From Streptomyces sp. SAT1 (GTDB lineage Bacteria; Actinomycetota; Actinomycetes; Streptomycetales; Streptomycetaceae), in the NCBI RefSeq assembly GCF_001654495.1, contig NZ_CP015849.1, forward strand, positions 5,059,501 to 5,123,500: 64,000 nt of DNA, written 5' to 3'. Positions 40,313 to 51,855 of the stretch are shown piece after piece. Both the position numbers and the translations under genes were made by a program. Each line of letters begins with the position of its first letter. Position 1 is the stretch's first letter. The notes under the pieces are model-generated. The model did no database searches and had not been told where the DNA came from. It worked only from the letters and a program-made list of their open reading frames with translations.

Positions 40313-42100
40313 TCATCGCGCGGCCCGGTTCACGGCGGCCAGCACCGCGTGCACGGCGGCCGTCAGCGACGAGGCGTCCCGGCCGGCGCCCCAGGCCGTC
40401 GTGCCGTTCACCCGGCACTCGGCGTACGCGGTCGTCACCTCGGCGCCGCCCTCCTCGCCGGGCGCCGCCGACCGGTGCTCGGCGAAGTCGAGCACGGCCA
40501 CGGCGAGTCCGGCCCCGGCGAGCGCGTCCACGAAGGCGCTCACCGGTCCGTCCCCGGTGCCCTCGTGGTCGCCGGTGCGGTCGCCGTGGCCCAGCGAGCA
40601 GACGAAGCGGTGCGCCCCGGACGGCTCCCGGTGCACCGACCAGGCGTCCAGCCGCACCGGCCCGTCCACCGCCAGGTACGTCGTGCGGAACAGCTCGTAC
40701 AGCTCCTTCGGCGTCGCCTCACGCCCGCTGCCGTCCGTGGCCTCCTGGACCGCCCGCGACACCTCCGGCCGCATCCGCCGCGGCAGGTCCAGACTCGCGT
40801 GCGCGCGCAGCAGATACGCCACCCCGCCCTTGCCCGACTGGGAGTTGACCCGGATCACCGCCTCGTAGGACCGGCCCACGTCGGCCGGATCGATCGGCAG
40901 ATACGGCACCGACCACGGCGCCAGCTCCGGCGCGGTGCCCGTCTCGGCGGCACGCCGGGCGTGCGCGTCCAGGCCCTTGCTGATCGCGTCCTGGTGGGTG
41001 CCGGAGAACGCGGTGTGGACGAGGTCGCCCGCGTAGGGGTGGCGCGGATGCACCGGCAGCCGGTTGCAGTGCTCCACCGTCGCCCGTACCGCGTCGATGT
41101 CGCTGAAGTCGACCATCGGGTCGACGCCCTGCGCGTACAGATTGAGCGCCAGGGTCACCAGGTCCACGTTCCCGGTGCGCTCGCCGTTGCCGAACAGGCA
41201 GCCTTCGACCCGCTGCGCGCCCGCCAGCACGGCGAGTTCGGCGCAGGCGACGCCGGTGCCGCGGTCGTTGTGCGGGTGCACCGAGAGGATCACCGCGTCC
41301 CGGCGGGACAGATGGCGGTGCACGTACTCGATCTGGTCCGCGTAGACGTTCGGGGTGGCGATCTCCACCGTGGCGGGGAGGTTGTGCGTGACCGGCCGGT
41401 CCGGGCTCGCGTCCCACAGCTCGGTGAGCCCGTCGCACAGTTCGAGGACGTAGTCCGGCTCGGTGAGGTTGAAGGTCTCCGGGGAGAACTGGAAGCGGAG
41501 GTGCGCGCCGCCGGGCAGGGCGTCCGCGCGCCGGGCCATGTGCGCCGCCGCGTCCCGTACGCTCGCGCGCACCCCGTCCCGGTCCCGCCCGAGCACCACC
41601 TCGCGCCAGACGGGCGAGGTCGCCATGTACAGGTGGACGACGGCCCGCGGCAGCCCCGCCACCGCCTCGAAGGTGCGGTCGATCAGGTCCCGGCGGGCCG
41701 GGGTGAAGACGACCGGCGTGACGTCGTCGGGCACGGCCCCGCTGGTCACCAGGTGCCGGACGAAGTCGAAGTCGGTGCGGCTCGCCGACGGGTAGCCGAC
41801 CTCGATCTCCTTGAACCCCAGCCGCACCAGCAGATCGAAGAAGCGGCGCTTGCGCGGGGTGTCCATCGGCTCGGCCAGCGCCTGGTTGCCGTCGCGCAGG
41901 TCGACCGGGACCCACAGCGGCGCGCGCTCGATCCGGGCGGACGGCCAGCCGCGGCCCTCTGCCGGGACGGGCACGCGCACCCGCTCCTGGAAGGGGCGGT
42001 AGCGGTGGTAGGGCATGGGCCCGGGACGCTGCGGATTCCACAGCGGTCTCCCGTACGGGGCGGTGGGGTGCGCGGTGGTGGTGCTCGGGGTGGTGGTCAT
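40313..42100 (-). CDS. leuA: 2-isopropylmalate synthase
   Basis: 595 residues; it condenses acetyl-CoA with 2-oxoisovalerate in the first committed step of leucine synthesis. VDLRDGNQALAEPMD (motif DRDGxQ-type, metal binding) and VHPHNDRGTG (catalytic/metal HxH) identify the DRE-TIM barrel, and the C-terminal 150 residues correspond to the leucine-binding LeuA dimer domain for feedback control. ATG 42100 matches the usual N-terminus MTTTPSTTTAHPTAPYG; the frame extends 15 codons upstream, overlapping the attenuator leader. Transcription begins near a 15-codon leader peptide with Leu codons. Confidence 0.95.
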   Translation of the reverse strand: MTTTPSTTTAHPTAPYGRPLWNPQRPGPMPYHRYRPFQERVRVPVPAEGRGWPSARIERAPLWVPVDLRDGNQALAEPMDTPRKRRFFDLLVRLGFKEIEVGYPSASRTDFDFVRHLVTSGAVPDDVTPVVFTPARRDLIDRTFEAVAGLPRAVVHLYMATSPVWREVVLGRDRDGVRASVRDAAAHMARRADALPGGAHLRFQFSPETFNLTEPDYVLELCDGLTELWDASPDRPVTHNLPATVEIATPNVYADQIEYVHRHLSRRDAVILSVHPHNDRGTGVACAELAVLAGAQRVEGCLFGNGERTGNVDLVTLALNLYAQGVDPMVDFSDIDAVRATVEHCNRLPVHPRHPYAGDLVHTAFSGTHQDAISKGLDAHARRAAETGTAPELAPWSVPYLPIDPADVGRSYEAVIRVNSQSGKGGVAYLLRAHASLDLPRRMRPEVSRAVQEATDGSGREATPKELYELFRTTYLAVDGPVRLDAWSVHREPSGAHRFVCSLGHGDRTGDHEGTGDGPVSAFVDALAGAGLAVAVLDFAEHRSAAPGEEGGAEVTTAYAECRVNGTTAWGAGRDASSLTAAVHAVLAAVNRAAR

Positions 42101-42144
42101 CGTCTGCTGATGCCCTTCGGCGGGTCGGACGGTGACCGGCGGCA

Positions 42145-42167
42145 CGGCGCCCCGCGGCGGGGCGCCG
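42145..42167 (-). terminator. leuA attenuator hairpin
   Basis: A perfect 10-bp stem (CGGCGCCCCG and complement) with a three-base loop, 7 bp beyond the leader peptide stop and 44 bp ahead of the leuA start. Overlapping arms GACCGGCG / CGCCGGTC (42163-42170 and 42134-42141 in plus coordinates) can form an alternative stem. Confidence 0.75.
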
Positions 42168-42173
42168 GTCGCG

Positions 42174-42221
42174 TCAGACCCCGCCGCGGCAGCCGAGAAG
42201 AAGCGGAGCGCGGAACGTCAT
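42174..42221 (-). CDS. leuA leader peptide MTFRAPLLLGCRGGV
   Basis: A 15-codon reading frame with three consecutive Leu codons (CTT CTT CTC), the first two rare in this GC-rich genome. It sits directly ahead of the attenuator hairpin, so ribosome stalling when charged leucine tRNA is scarce would favour an antiterminated structure. Its ATG follows the -10 TAGCGT (plus-strand 42228-42233) by six bases, with TTGTCT 18 bp further up, so transcription should start at the ATG and the peptide would be translated without a ribosome binding site. Confidence 0.8.
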   Translation of the reverse strand: MTFRAPLLLGCRGGV

Positions 42222-42227
42222 GGCGGT

Positions 42228-42257
42228 ACGCTAGCGACTCCTCTGCTCCTCAGACAA
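42228..42257 (-). promoter_or_regulatory. leuA promoter (TTGTCT-N18-TAGCGT)
   Basis: On the minus strand TTGTCT (42257-42252) and TAGCGT (42233-42228) are separated by 18 bp, close to the Streptomyces housekeeping-sigma consensus. The predicted transcription start coincides with the leader peptide start codon. Confidence 0.65.
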
Positions 42258-42327
42258 GTGATAATTCGCCGGAGCCCCCGGACCGGCGCACCCCGGCGCC
42301 GGCCCCCTCAACCCGTGGGAGAACCCG

Positions 42328-43083
42328 ATGGTCCCAGGCGCCCTCCGCCCCAGCCCGCTGGTCGAACAGGCCGCGGAGCGGCTGCGTGCGCAGATCGCCG
42401 CCGGACAGTGGCCCGTCGGCACCAAGCTGCCCGGTGAGACCACCCTGGCCAGGGACCTGGGCGTCGGCCGCTCCACCGTCCGCGAGGCGCTGCGCGCGCT
42501 CGCCGGTGCCGGACTAGTGCGGCCCCGGCACGGCGCGGGCGTCTTCGTGATCGCGACCGAACCCGCCGAGGACTGGCCGGCCCGGCTGCGCCGCTCCGCG
42601 GTCACCGATGTCTACGAGGTCCGCATGGGCGTCGAGGTGCAGGCGGCCCGCCTGGCGGCCAGGCGCCGCACGCCCGAGGACCTGGCCGCGCTGGAGGCCG
42701 CCCTGGAGGGCCGGCGCACGGCGGCGGCGAAGGGCGACGCGGCCTTCGTGGACGCCGACATCGCGCTGCACCGCGGGGTGGTCGCCGCCGCCCACAACCC
42801 CGTCCTGACCGCGCTGTTCGAGGAGTTCGTCCCCGTACTGCGCTCCGGCCTCGTCACCCTGCTGGAGCTGACCGGGCTGCGCGTGCACGACCCCAACACC
42901 GGCGCCGACACCCATCACGACCTCGTCGTCGCCGTCGCGGCGGGCGACGCGGACACGGCGGCGGCCGTGCTCCGCGCCGACCTGGAGGCCACCCTCGGCC
43001 TGCTGCGCGAGCGGACCGGCGGAGCAGGGGAGACCGGGCGGGCAGGGGCAGCCGGGGAGACGGAGCCCGCCCCGGAGGCATGA
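42328..43083 (+). CDS. GntR-family (FadR-type) transcriptional regulator
   Basis: 251 residues: N-terminal winged helix (LVEQAAERLRAQIAAGQWPVGTKLPGETTLARDLGVGRSTVREALRALAGAGLV) at about 9-75 and a C-terminal FCD all-helical domain (VYEVRMGVEVQAARLAARR, VDADIALHRGVVAAAHNPVL, THHDLVVAVAAGDADTA). The FCD Asp/His residues usually bind a metal and an organic-acid effector. The C-terminus is Gly/Ala-rich. It is transcribed divergently from leuA with about 230 bp between starts, so regulation of leuA or of itself is possible but untested. Confidence 0.92.
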   Translation: MVPGALRPSPLVEQAAERLRAQIAAGQWPVGTKLPGETTLARDLGVGRSTVREALRALAGAGLVRPRHGAGVFVIATEPAEDWPARLRRSAVTDVYEVRMGVEVQAARLAARRRTPEDLAALEAALEGRRTAAAKGDAAFVDADIALHRGVVAAAHNPVLTALFEEFVPVLRSGLVTLLELTGLRVHDPNTGADTHHDLVVAVAAGDADTAAAVLRADLEATLGLLRERTGGAGETGRAGAAGETEPAPEA

Positions 43084-43279
43084 GCCCGCACGGCCCGCCC
43101 CAGCCCGCTTCACCGTTCCGCCGCCTCGCCGCCTCGCCGCTCCGCTGTTCCGCCGTATCACCCGTACGGCCCGCCGTCCCCGGAATAGCCCGCGCCGTCC
43201 CTCGGTTGGAGATCGCTTGCACGGCACCGACATCCACACCGGCCTCCGGGGTCTCCCCGGAAGAGCGAGGCGAACTGAG

Positions 43280-43939
43280 ATGAAGATCGGCATCATCGGA
43301 GCGGGCAACATCGGCGGCAACCTCACCCGGCGGCTCACCGCCCTCGGACACGACGTCGCCGTGGCGAACTCGCGCGGCCCGCAGACCCTCACCGCGCTGG
43401 CCGAGGAGACCGGCGCGCGGCCCGTGCGGGCCGAGGAGGCGGCGCGCGGCGCCGAGGTCGTCGTGGTCACCGTCCCCCTGAAGGCGGTCCCGGACCTGCC
43501 GGCCGGACTGCTGAAGGAGGCGGCGGACGGCGCGGTCGTGATCGACACCAACAACTACTACCCGCAGCGCGACGGCCGGATCGCCGCGATCGAGGACGAG
43601 GGGCTGACCGAGAGCCGCTGGACCGAGCGCCACCTCGGCCACCCCGTGGTGAAGGCGTTCAACGGCACCTACGCCCAGGACCTGCTGGACCGGCACCGCC
43701 CGGCCGGCGACCCCGGCCGCCTCGCGCTGCCGGTGGCCGGCGACGACCCGGCGGCCAAGGCGAAGGTACGGGCGCTGATCGGGGAACTGGGCTTCGACAC
43801 GGTCGACTCCGGCACCCTCGACGACTCCTGGCGCCAGCAGCCCGGCACCCCGGTCTACGGCCTGCGCGAGGGCGTGGACGCGGTCACCGAGGCGCTGGCC
43901 GCGGCCTCGCCCGAGCGCCCGGCGGACTTCCGCGCCTGA
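43280..43939 (+). CDS. NADPH/F420-dependent oxidoreductase family protein
   Basis: 219 residues with an N-terminal Rossmann motif (MKIGIIGAGNIGGNLTRRLTALGHDVAVANSRGP) and VVVVTVPLKAVPDLP, DTNNYYPQRDG, VVKAFNGTYAQDL, GDDPAAKAKVRALIGELGFDTVDSG, the signature of the NADP oxidoreductase/coenzyme F420 reductase-like group. ANSRGP after the first strand suggests NADP preference. The true substrate is not evident. ATG 43280 was chosen because the family N-terminus starts there; the frame extends upstream without similarity. Only 9 bp separate it from the convergent lysozyme gene. Confidence 0.88.
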   Translation: MKIGIIGAGNIGGNLTRRLTALGHDVAVANSRGPQTLTALAEETGARPVRAEEAARGAEVVVVTVPLKAVPDLPAGLLKEAADGAVVIDTNNYYPQRDGRIAAIEDEGLTESRWTERHLGHPVVKAFNGTYAQDLLDRHRPAGDPGRLALPVAGDDPAAKAKVRALIGELGFDTVDSGTLDDSWRQQPGTPVYGLREGVDAVTEALAAASPERPADFRA

Positions 43940-43948
43940 CCCCCGGTC

Positions 43949-44503
43949 TCATGCCTTGGCCCACTCCCGCAGCGCCGACGCACTGGAGAAGTTCGCCACG
44001 TTCTTGTCGTGGGGATCGTCCGTGTACTGGTGGAAGCGCCACTTGGCCTTGATGCGGGGGTGGCCGGCGGAGACGTAGTCGGCGACCCACAGCCCGTCCC
44101 CCGCGTAGGAGGTGGTGTCGACGCTGAGCCAGAAGTGGCGGTTGGTGTAGAGCAGCACCCGGTTGTGCGGGCGCAGTTGCTTCACCTTGCGGATGAAGGA
44201 GTCCTTCTCCGCGTTGGAGGCGTGGGTGCCCTCGCCGGTGGTCTCCCAGTCGACGGCGAGGATGTCGCCCCGCTGCTCCGGGGCGTGCGAGACGAAGTAC
44301 TCGGCCTGGGCCGCGATGTTGCCGGGCCACAGGAAGTGGTAGAAGCCGACGACCAGATGGGCGTCGCGCCCGTGCTTGGTCTGGGCGGTGAGCCTGGAAT
44401 TGACGTACGTACGGCCCTCCGTCGCCTTGATGAAGACGAAGGAGAGGCCGCTCGTGCCGTAGGTGGAGGACTGGTACGCGCTCACGTCGATGCCTTGCAG
44501 CAT
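43949..44503 (-). CDS. GH25 family lysozyme (muramidase)
   Basis: 184 residues, essentially a bare GH25 domain. MLQGIDVSAYQ carries the first catalytic-site Asp, FVFIKATEG the second strand, ILAVDWETTGEG the Asp-x-Glu pair, and GLWVADYVSAG the later Asp. It would cleave the MurNAc-GlcNAc bond of peptidoglycan. No signal peptide or wall-binding domain is present, resembling phage-type or spore/hypha-lysis muramidases. ATG 44503 follows AGGGAG six bases upstream, which excludes the longer open frame. It lies just left of the sdaA-repeat island. Confidence 0.88.
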   Translation of the reverse strand: MLQGIDVSAYQSSTYGTSGLSFVFIKATEGRTYVNSRLTAQTKHGRDAHLVVGFYHFLWPGNIAAQAEYFVSHAPEQRGDILAVDWETTGEGTHASNAEKDSFIRKVKQLRPHNRVLLYTNRHFWLSVDTTSYAGDGLWVADYVSAGHPRIKAKWRFHQYTDDPHDKNVANFSSASALREWAKA

Positions 44504-44657
44504 GCGGAACTCCCTGAACGAACCGTGGGGGGAGGAGTCGTCGAGGGAGTTCTGCCCCACTTGGATACGGTCGATCCCTCCAGAGCGTTCGAACATCAGC
44601 CCAGACCGGAGCACACGGCGCACACACCCCCGAACACGGCGCACGCGCCGCCCCGCC

Positions 44658-44717
44658 GCTCAGCACTCGATGATGTTCACCGCCAGCCCGCCCCGCGCCT
44701 TCTCCTTGTACGTGACC
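44658..44717 (-). repeat. Left direct repeat (att-like), copy of sdaA 3' end
   Basis: Identical to 46320-46361 over its first 42 bp, then two substitutions over the next 18 bp. Confidence 0.85.
44660..44716 (-). pseudogene. Detached sdaA C-terminal fragment
   Basis: Eighteen codons reading VTYKEKARGGLAVNIIEC then stop, against VKYKETARGGLAVNIIEC in the intact gene. It is closed upstream by a TAG at 44717-44719, so it cannot be expressed as part of a larger protein. Confidence 0.8.
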
Positions 44718-45143
44718 TATCTGTGGACGGATATTGATCACGGGGTTGACGTGCACTTTTGGCCTGCTCAGGCTTGCCTTGAATCACGTCAGGGACTCCG
44801 CCTTCACCGGGTGAACCATCGCCCGCAGAAAGACGTTGCCACTGGCCGCCGCGCGATCACGCGCATGGCATGCGAGGTGCTGGAGACCACTAGCCTCGAT
44901 CTTTCGATCTGCTCGACCGGGGAATGGGTTCAGAACTGGGGTCCTGCCCGACGGGGCACGGACCAGCCTGCCGCCGGGCCTTCCTGGGGCCAGAATGAGG
45001 CCGGAAGGACAGGGAAGCGCCGGGAGTGATCACCAGACCCCGGGCGCCCCAATGCGTGGAGCTATTCAGTCCGGTTTCGGTGATCCTGCGCGCGCCGACC
45101 GGCTGCCGGGCCTCTTCCTGCTTCGGGGCGTGTTTTCTCAGAC

Positions 45144-45695
45144 TCAGTGAGTGTCGGGCTCCGGGTTCGGCAGGGGCAGTTCGTCGAGGTCGAGGGTGAA
45201 GGTGCGGCCGTCGGCCAGGGGGATGGAGAGCTTGCCTGTGCCGTATGCGCGGGTGTGGGCGGTGCTGTAGCCGCTGGAGGTGGGCTCGGTGTGCAGGACG
45301 ACTTCCCGGGCGTAGGGATCCACGACGAGGTAGACGGGGATGCCGTACCGGCCGTACTTCGCGGTGCAGTCGTCGTAATCCTTGCGTGCCGAGGACGTGG
45401 AGACGACCTCCGAGATCAACAGGACGTCCTCGAAGCTGTAGCGCTTGCCCTTCTTGCGTGCGTCCTCGCGCAGGATGGCCAGGTCGGGGGCGGAGTTCTC
45501 GTCGGCGGGGAAGTCGATGTAGACGTCCGAGGTGACCTTCGCATGACGGCCGAGGGCGAGAGAGTCGATCTGCATCGACCTGATCGTGCTGGAGTGCTCT
45601 TCGCTCTGCGGGGTCATGATGATCTTTCCGTCGGCGCCGAAGAACACCACGTATCCCGCGGGGAACTCGGTGTGCGTGATCGCGTCGACACTCAT
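45144..45695 (-). CDS. Uma2 family (DUF820) PD-(D/E)XK nuclease-like protein
   Basis: 183 residues. Core motifs are DFPADENSAPDLAIL, LLISEVVSTSSARKDYDDCTAKYGRYGIPVYLVVDP and a beta-rich C-terminus, as in the Uma2/DUF820 restriction-endonuclease-like family, which is expanded in Streptomyces and cyanobacteria and whose role is unresolved. ATG 45695 has AAGGAG eight bases upstream, so the longer open frame is rejected. It is the only recognisable gene inside the repeat-bounded island and its base composition is lower in GC than its neighbours, consistent with transfer. Confidence 0.88.
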   Translation of the reverse strand: MSVDAITHTEFPAGYVVFFGADGKIIMTPQSEEHSSTIRSMQIDSLALGRHAKVTSDVYIDFPADENSAPDLAILREDARKKGKRYSFEDVLLISEVVSTSSARKDYDDCTAKYGRYGIPVYLVVDPYAREVVLHTEPTSSGYSTAHTRAYGTGKLSIPLADGRTFTLDLDELPLPNPEPDTH

Positions 45696-46321
45696 GGACG
45701 GTGCTCCTTCCCGTGTGCCGTCATGATACGGCGGACAGAGCCGTCCCACGGGTGGACTTCCGTGACGTGCGTGCTCTATAGGGGTAACCGGTCCGCACGA
45801 GCGGCCGCCGTGACGCGGGGCGTGAGCTCGGCCCGTGGATGTTCAGACCCAACAGCTGGCGTTGGGTGACTTTCAGGGGCGGCGGCCATCTGCCGGGTGG
45901 TCATGGGGTGGCCGGACGCCTTTGGGCGTTGCGGTACGAAGCACCGGCGGCCGGTACGACGCATGTGGTTTGACCAGGCACAACGGCCTCTGGTGGCATC
46001 AGTCGTCACCAAGGCCGGGCGGGCTGGATGGGCACCAGGTCCGCCGCTGTCCCGCCTGGGCCCGCCGGTTCACCTCGCGATGCGGACCCACGCCGGACGA
46101 CGTGATCCCGTTTGTCCTGCGACGGGACTGCGGACGCACATCCGGCGTTGATCACGTGCCGCGAACCCGCAGGTCAAAAGCCCCTTCCAGGGGATGTCCC
46201 AGGGACTTTTCAGGGACTTTCCCGTCTGTCTCAGGGAGGTTCCAGGGACTTTCCGCCGCGTAAGCAGGGAAGGCCCCGACAGCGCCGAAAGACACGGACG
46301 CGCTGTTCAGGGCCTACTTGC
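45696..46321. other. 626-bp segment without a supported gene (right part of island)
   Basis: No frame here shows typical codon bias. Near the right repeat lie three copies of CAGGGACTTT (46200-46209, 46211-46220, 46243-46252) plus related CAGGGGATGT and CAGGGAGGTT, a clustered direct repeat next to the putative attachment site. Confidence 0.5.
46200..46252. repeat. Clustered CAGGGACTTT direct repeats beside the right att-like copy
   Basis: Three exact 10-bp copies within 53 bp; the first two are 11 bp apart. Similar degenerate copies flank them. Confidence 0.7.
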
Positions 46322-47689
<1,368 letters not shown>

Positions 47690-47719
47690 GGGGGGACTCC
47701 TCAATGCGGGGGGTGGTGC

Positions 47720-47779
47720 GAGGGGCGGGACACCGCGCGGTGCCGTGCCGGGGTCGCCGGCCGGTGCGCGGTGCCCCTC
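47720..47779 (-). terminator. Possible hairpin between glyA and sdaA
   Basis: GAGGGGC + ACCGCGC pair with GCGCGGT + GCCCCTC, a 14-bp stem interrupted by a five-base bulge; the internal CACCGCGCGGTG palindrome offers an alternative. It could lower sdaA expression relative to glyA or stabilise the upstream message. Confidence 0.4.
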
Positions 47780-47787
47780 GGGGTGTC

Positions 47788-49050
<1,263 letters not shown>

Positions 49051-49067
49051 CGGTGTCCCTCCGCCCC

Positions 49068-49445
49068 TCAGCCGGCGTTCTGCGCGGTGTACTCGTCGGC
49101 GGAGAGCAGGTCCGCCGGCTCCTCCGAGAGGCGGACCTTGAACAGCCAGCCGCCCTCGAAGGGGGCGGAGTTCACCAGCGACGGGTCGTCCACCACGTCC
49201 TGGTTGGTCTCGGTGATCTCACCGCTGACCGGGGAGTACAGGTCGGAGACCGACTTGGTCGACTCCAGTTCGCCGCAGGTCTCGCCCGCGGTCACGGTGG
49301 TGCCCACCGCCGGGAGGTCGGCGTAGACGACATCGCCGAGCGCGTTGGCCGCGAACTCCGTGATGCCGACCGTCGCGACGCCGTCCTCGGCGGGCGACAG
49401 CCACTCGTGCTCCTTGCTGTAGCGCAGCTGCTGGGGGTTGTTCAT
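49068..49445 (-). CDS. gcvH: Glycine cleavage system H protein
   Basis: 125 residues, normal length. The lipoyl domain has GDVVYADLPAVGTTV and the lipoylated Lys in ELESTKSVSDLYSPVSG (about residue 64). It shuttles the aminomethyl group between P, T and L proteins. ATG 49445 follows AGGAG nine bases upstream; the earlier open frame is ignored. The P protein gene is not in the window. Confidence 0.97.
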   Translation of the reverse strand: MNNPQQLRYSKEHEWLSPAEDGVATVGITEFAANALGDVVYADLPAVGTTVTAGETCGELESTKSVSDLYSPVSGEITETNQDVVDDPSLVNSAPFEGGWLFKVRLSEEPADLLSADEYTAQNAG

Positions 49446-49554
49446 GCCTGAATTCTCCTGTACGCGGGTCAGTGGTGGTGAATGAGGGAGTGCGCGGGGC
49501 ATGCGTGAGGCGGGCCGGGTGACCCGGATCACCGTCGGCCGTGGCTCGACGGTG

Positions 49555-50682
<1,128 letters not shown>

Positions 50683-50721
50683 CGGTCGGTCTCCCAGGCA
50701 TGGCGGGCGAGGACGGGGCGT

Positions 50722-50940
50722 GTCCTCCCCATCTGTCATCGGAACCTGAGAGGTTCGCCATGACCGCCGCAGGACGGACGGACACGGCTTGCACCTTGGG
50801 TGGGGCCGCCGCGGCAGGGCGGGCGGCCCGCTTTTCAGATGTGCCTCGCCCGCGCGGTAACGGTGCCTGAGAGATTCAAGGGAGGGACTTGCTCCTTCGG
50901 CGCCCCGGGCAGACACGCTGCCGGGGACTCTCCCGCGCGG
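50722..50940 (-). ncRNA. Tandem glycine riboswitch (gcvT leader)
   Basis: In the minus-strand leader, aptamer 1 shows GGGAGAGTCCC, GCCGAAGGAGCAA and TCTCTCAGGCACC; aptamer 2 shows CCCAAGGTGCAAGCC, AACCTCTCAGGTTCC and ACAGATGGGGAGGAC. Both conserved CTCTCAGG elements and the purine-rich cores are present in the order expected for the tandem gcvT element. Aptamer 2 deviates in its core (CCAAGGTGCAA rather than CCGAAGGRGCAA). In this family glycine normally turns expression on. The 3' end lies 40 bp before the gcvT start. Confidence 0.93.
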
Positions 50941-51115
50941 ATTCAAACGGCCGGTATGCAGTTGGCGCGCACATCATTGCATGCCGGGACACTTCGCGGC
51001 AGGCCGGATCTGTAACCGTGCTGTGGCAGAACGCGCACGGAAACGGCAGACACCGTCCATTACCTTCTCTTTACACTCAAGGGGAAGGTGAACCGTCACC
51101 GCCCCGGGGAGGACG

Positions 51116-51814
51116 ATGACGGTGAACAGGACCGCGCCGGCGTACGCGACCCCCCGGGCCCCCGCCCTGCCGGGACAGCCGGGGGCCCCGGCCCGCGAGC
51201 GGTGCGACGGGCCCCCGGCCCCCTTGGTCCGCGACCTGCGCGAGCGCGCCGGCCGCGCCCCGCGCGCCCTGCTCTTCGGACCGCGCGACGTGGTCGTGGT
51301 CACCGGGCTGCCCGGCGGCGGCAAGTCCACGCTGATGCGCCGCGCCGCGCACGGCCCCCGGATCGACTCGCAGGACACCCGCGACCGCTGGGACGCCCGC
51401 CTGGCGCACCGCCTGCCCTACGCGCTCTACCGGCCGCTGGTCCGCCTCGCCCACTACGCCGCGCTGCGCCGCGCCCTGCGCGGCGGCGAGGGGGTCGTGG
51501 TCCACGACTGCGGTACCCAGCGCTGGGTGCGCGGCTGGCTGGCCCGCGCCGCCCGCCGCCGCGGCGGCGCCCTCCACCTGGTCCTGCTGGACGTCGCCCC
51601 CGACGCGGCGCTCGCCGGCCAGCGCGAGCGCGGCCGCCGGGTCTCGCGCTACGCCTTCGGCCGCCACCGCAGGTCCGTCGCCCGGCTGCTGGCCGCGGTG
51701 GAGCGCGGCGAACTGCCCGGGGGCTGCGACTCGGCGGTGCTGCTGGACCGCGCGGCGGCGGCCGGGCTGCGCCGGATCGCCTTCACCGGCCGGCCCGGCC
51801 CCGGCACCCGATAA
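51116..51814 (+). CDS. P-loop AAA-type ATPase/kinase-like protein
   Basis: 232 residues. VVVVTGLPGGGKSTLMRR is an unmistakable Walker A near residue 63, followed by the Asp of RIDSQDTRDRW and VVVHDCGTQRWVR (Walker B-like). The layout resembles the small zeta-toxin/ gluconate-kinase-type P-loop NTPases of actinobacteria, but the substrate cannot be inferred. GGGGAGGAC precedes ATG 51116. It is divergent from the riboswitch and lies 41 bp ahead of the SseB genes. Confidence 0.8.
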   Translation: MTVNRTAPAYATPRAPALPGQPGAPARERCDGPPAPLVRDLRERAGRAPRALLFGPRDVVVVTGLPGGGKSTLMRRAAHGPRIDSQDTRDRWDARLAHRLPYALYRPLVRLAHYAALRRALRGGEGVVVHDCGTQRWVRGWLARAARRRGGALHLVLLDVAPDAALAGQRERGRRVSRYAFGRHRRSVARLLAAVERGELPGGCDSAVLLDRAAAAGLRRIAFTGRPGPGTR

Positions 51815-51855
51815 CCTTCCGGTCACACCAGTGGTTTCCGGCAGGCGGTAGACAG

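Larger units (their letters stand above)
44504..45143. other. 640-bp segment without a supported gene (left part of island)
   Basis: Holds the lysozyme promoter (near 44504-44657), the left copy of the sdaA 3'-end repeat (44658-44717) and then about 420 bp of lower-GC DNA. Short open frames on both strands here lack codon bias, good starts or recognisable motifs. Confidence 0.5.

Noticed and set aside
44658..44717. tRNA gene as the attachment site for the island
   Set aside because: No cloverleaf sequence is present; the repeat is the coding 3' end of sdaA.
44463..45029. Plus-strand open frame crossing the lysozyme start and the left repeat
   Set aside because: It runs antisense to the lysozyme start and then through low-bias DNA; no family match or start signal.
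45144..45695. Calling the Uma2 gene a phage-defence system
   Set aside because: Uma2 proteins occur in many genomic contexts and no restriction, toxin-antitoxin or abortive-infection partner is adjacent.
45835..46263. A 142-codon open frame in the right half of the island
   Set aside because: Low codon bias, no ribosome binding site and sequence made largely of the clustered short repeats at its end.
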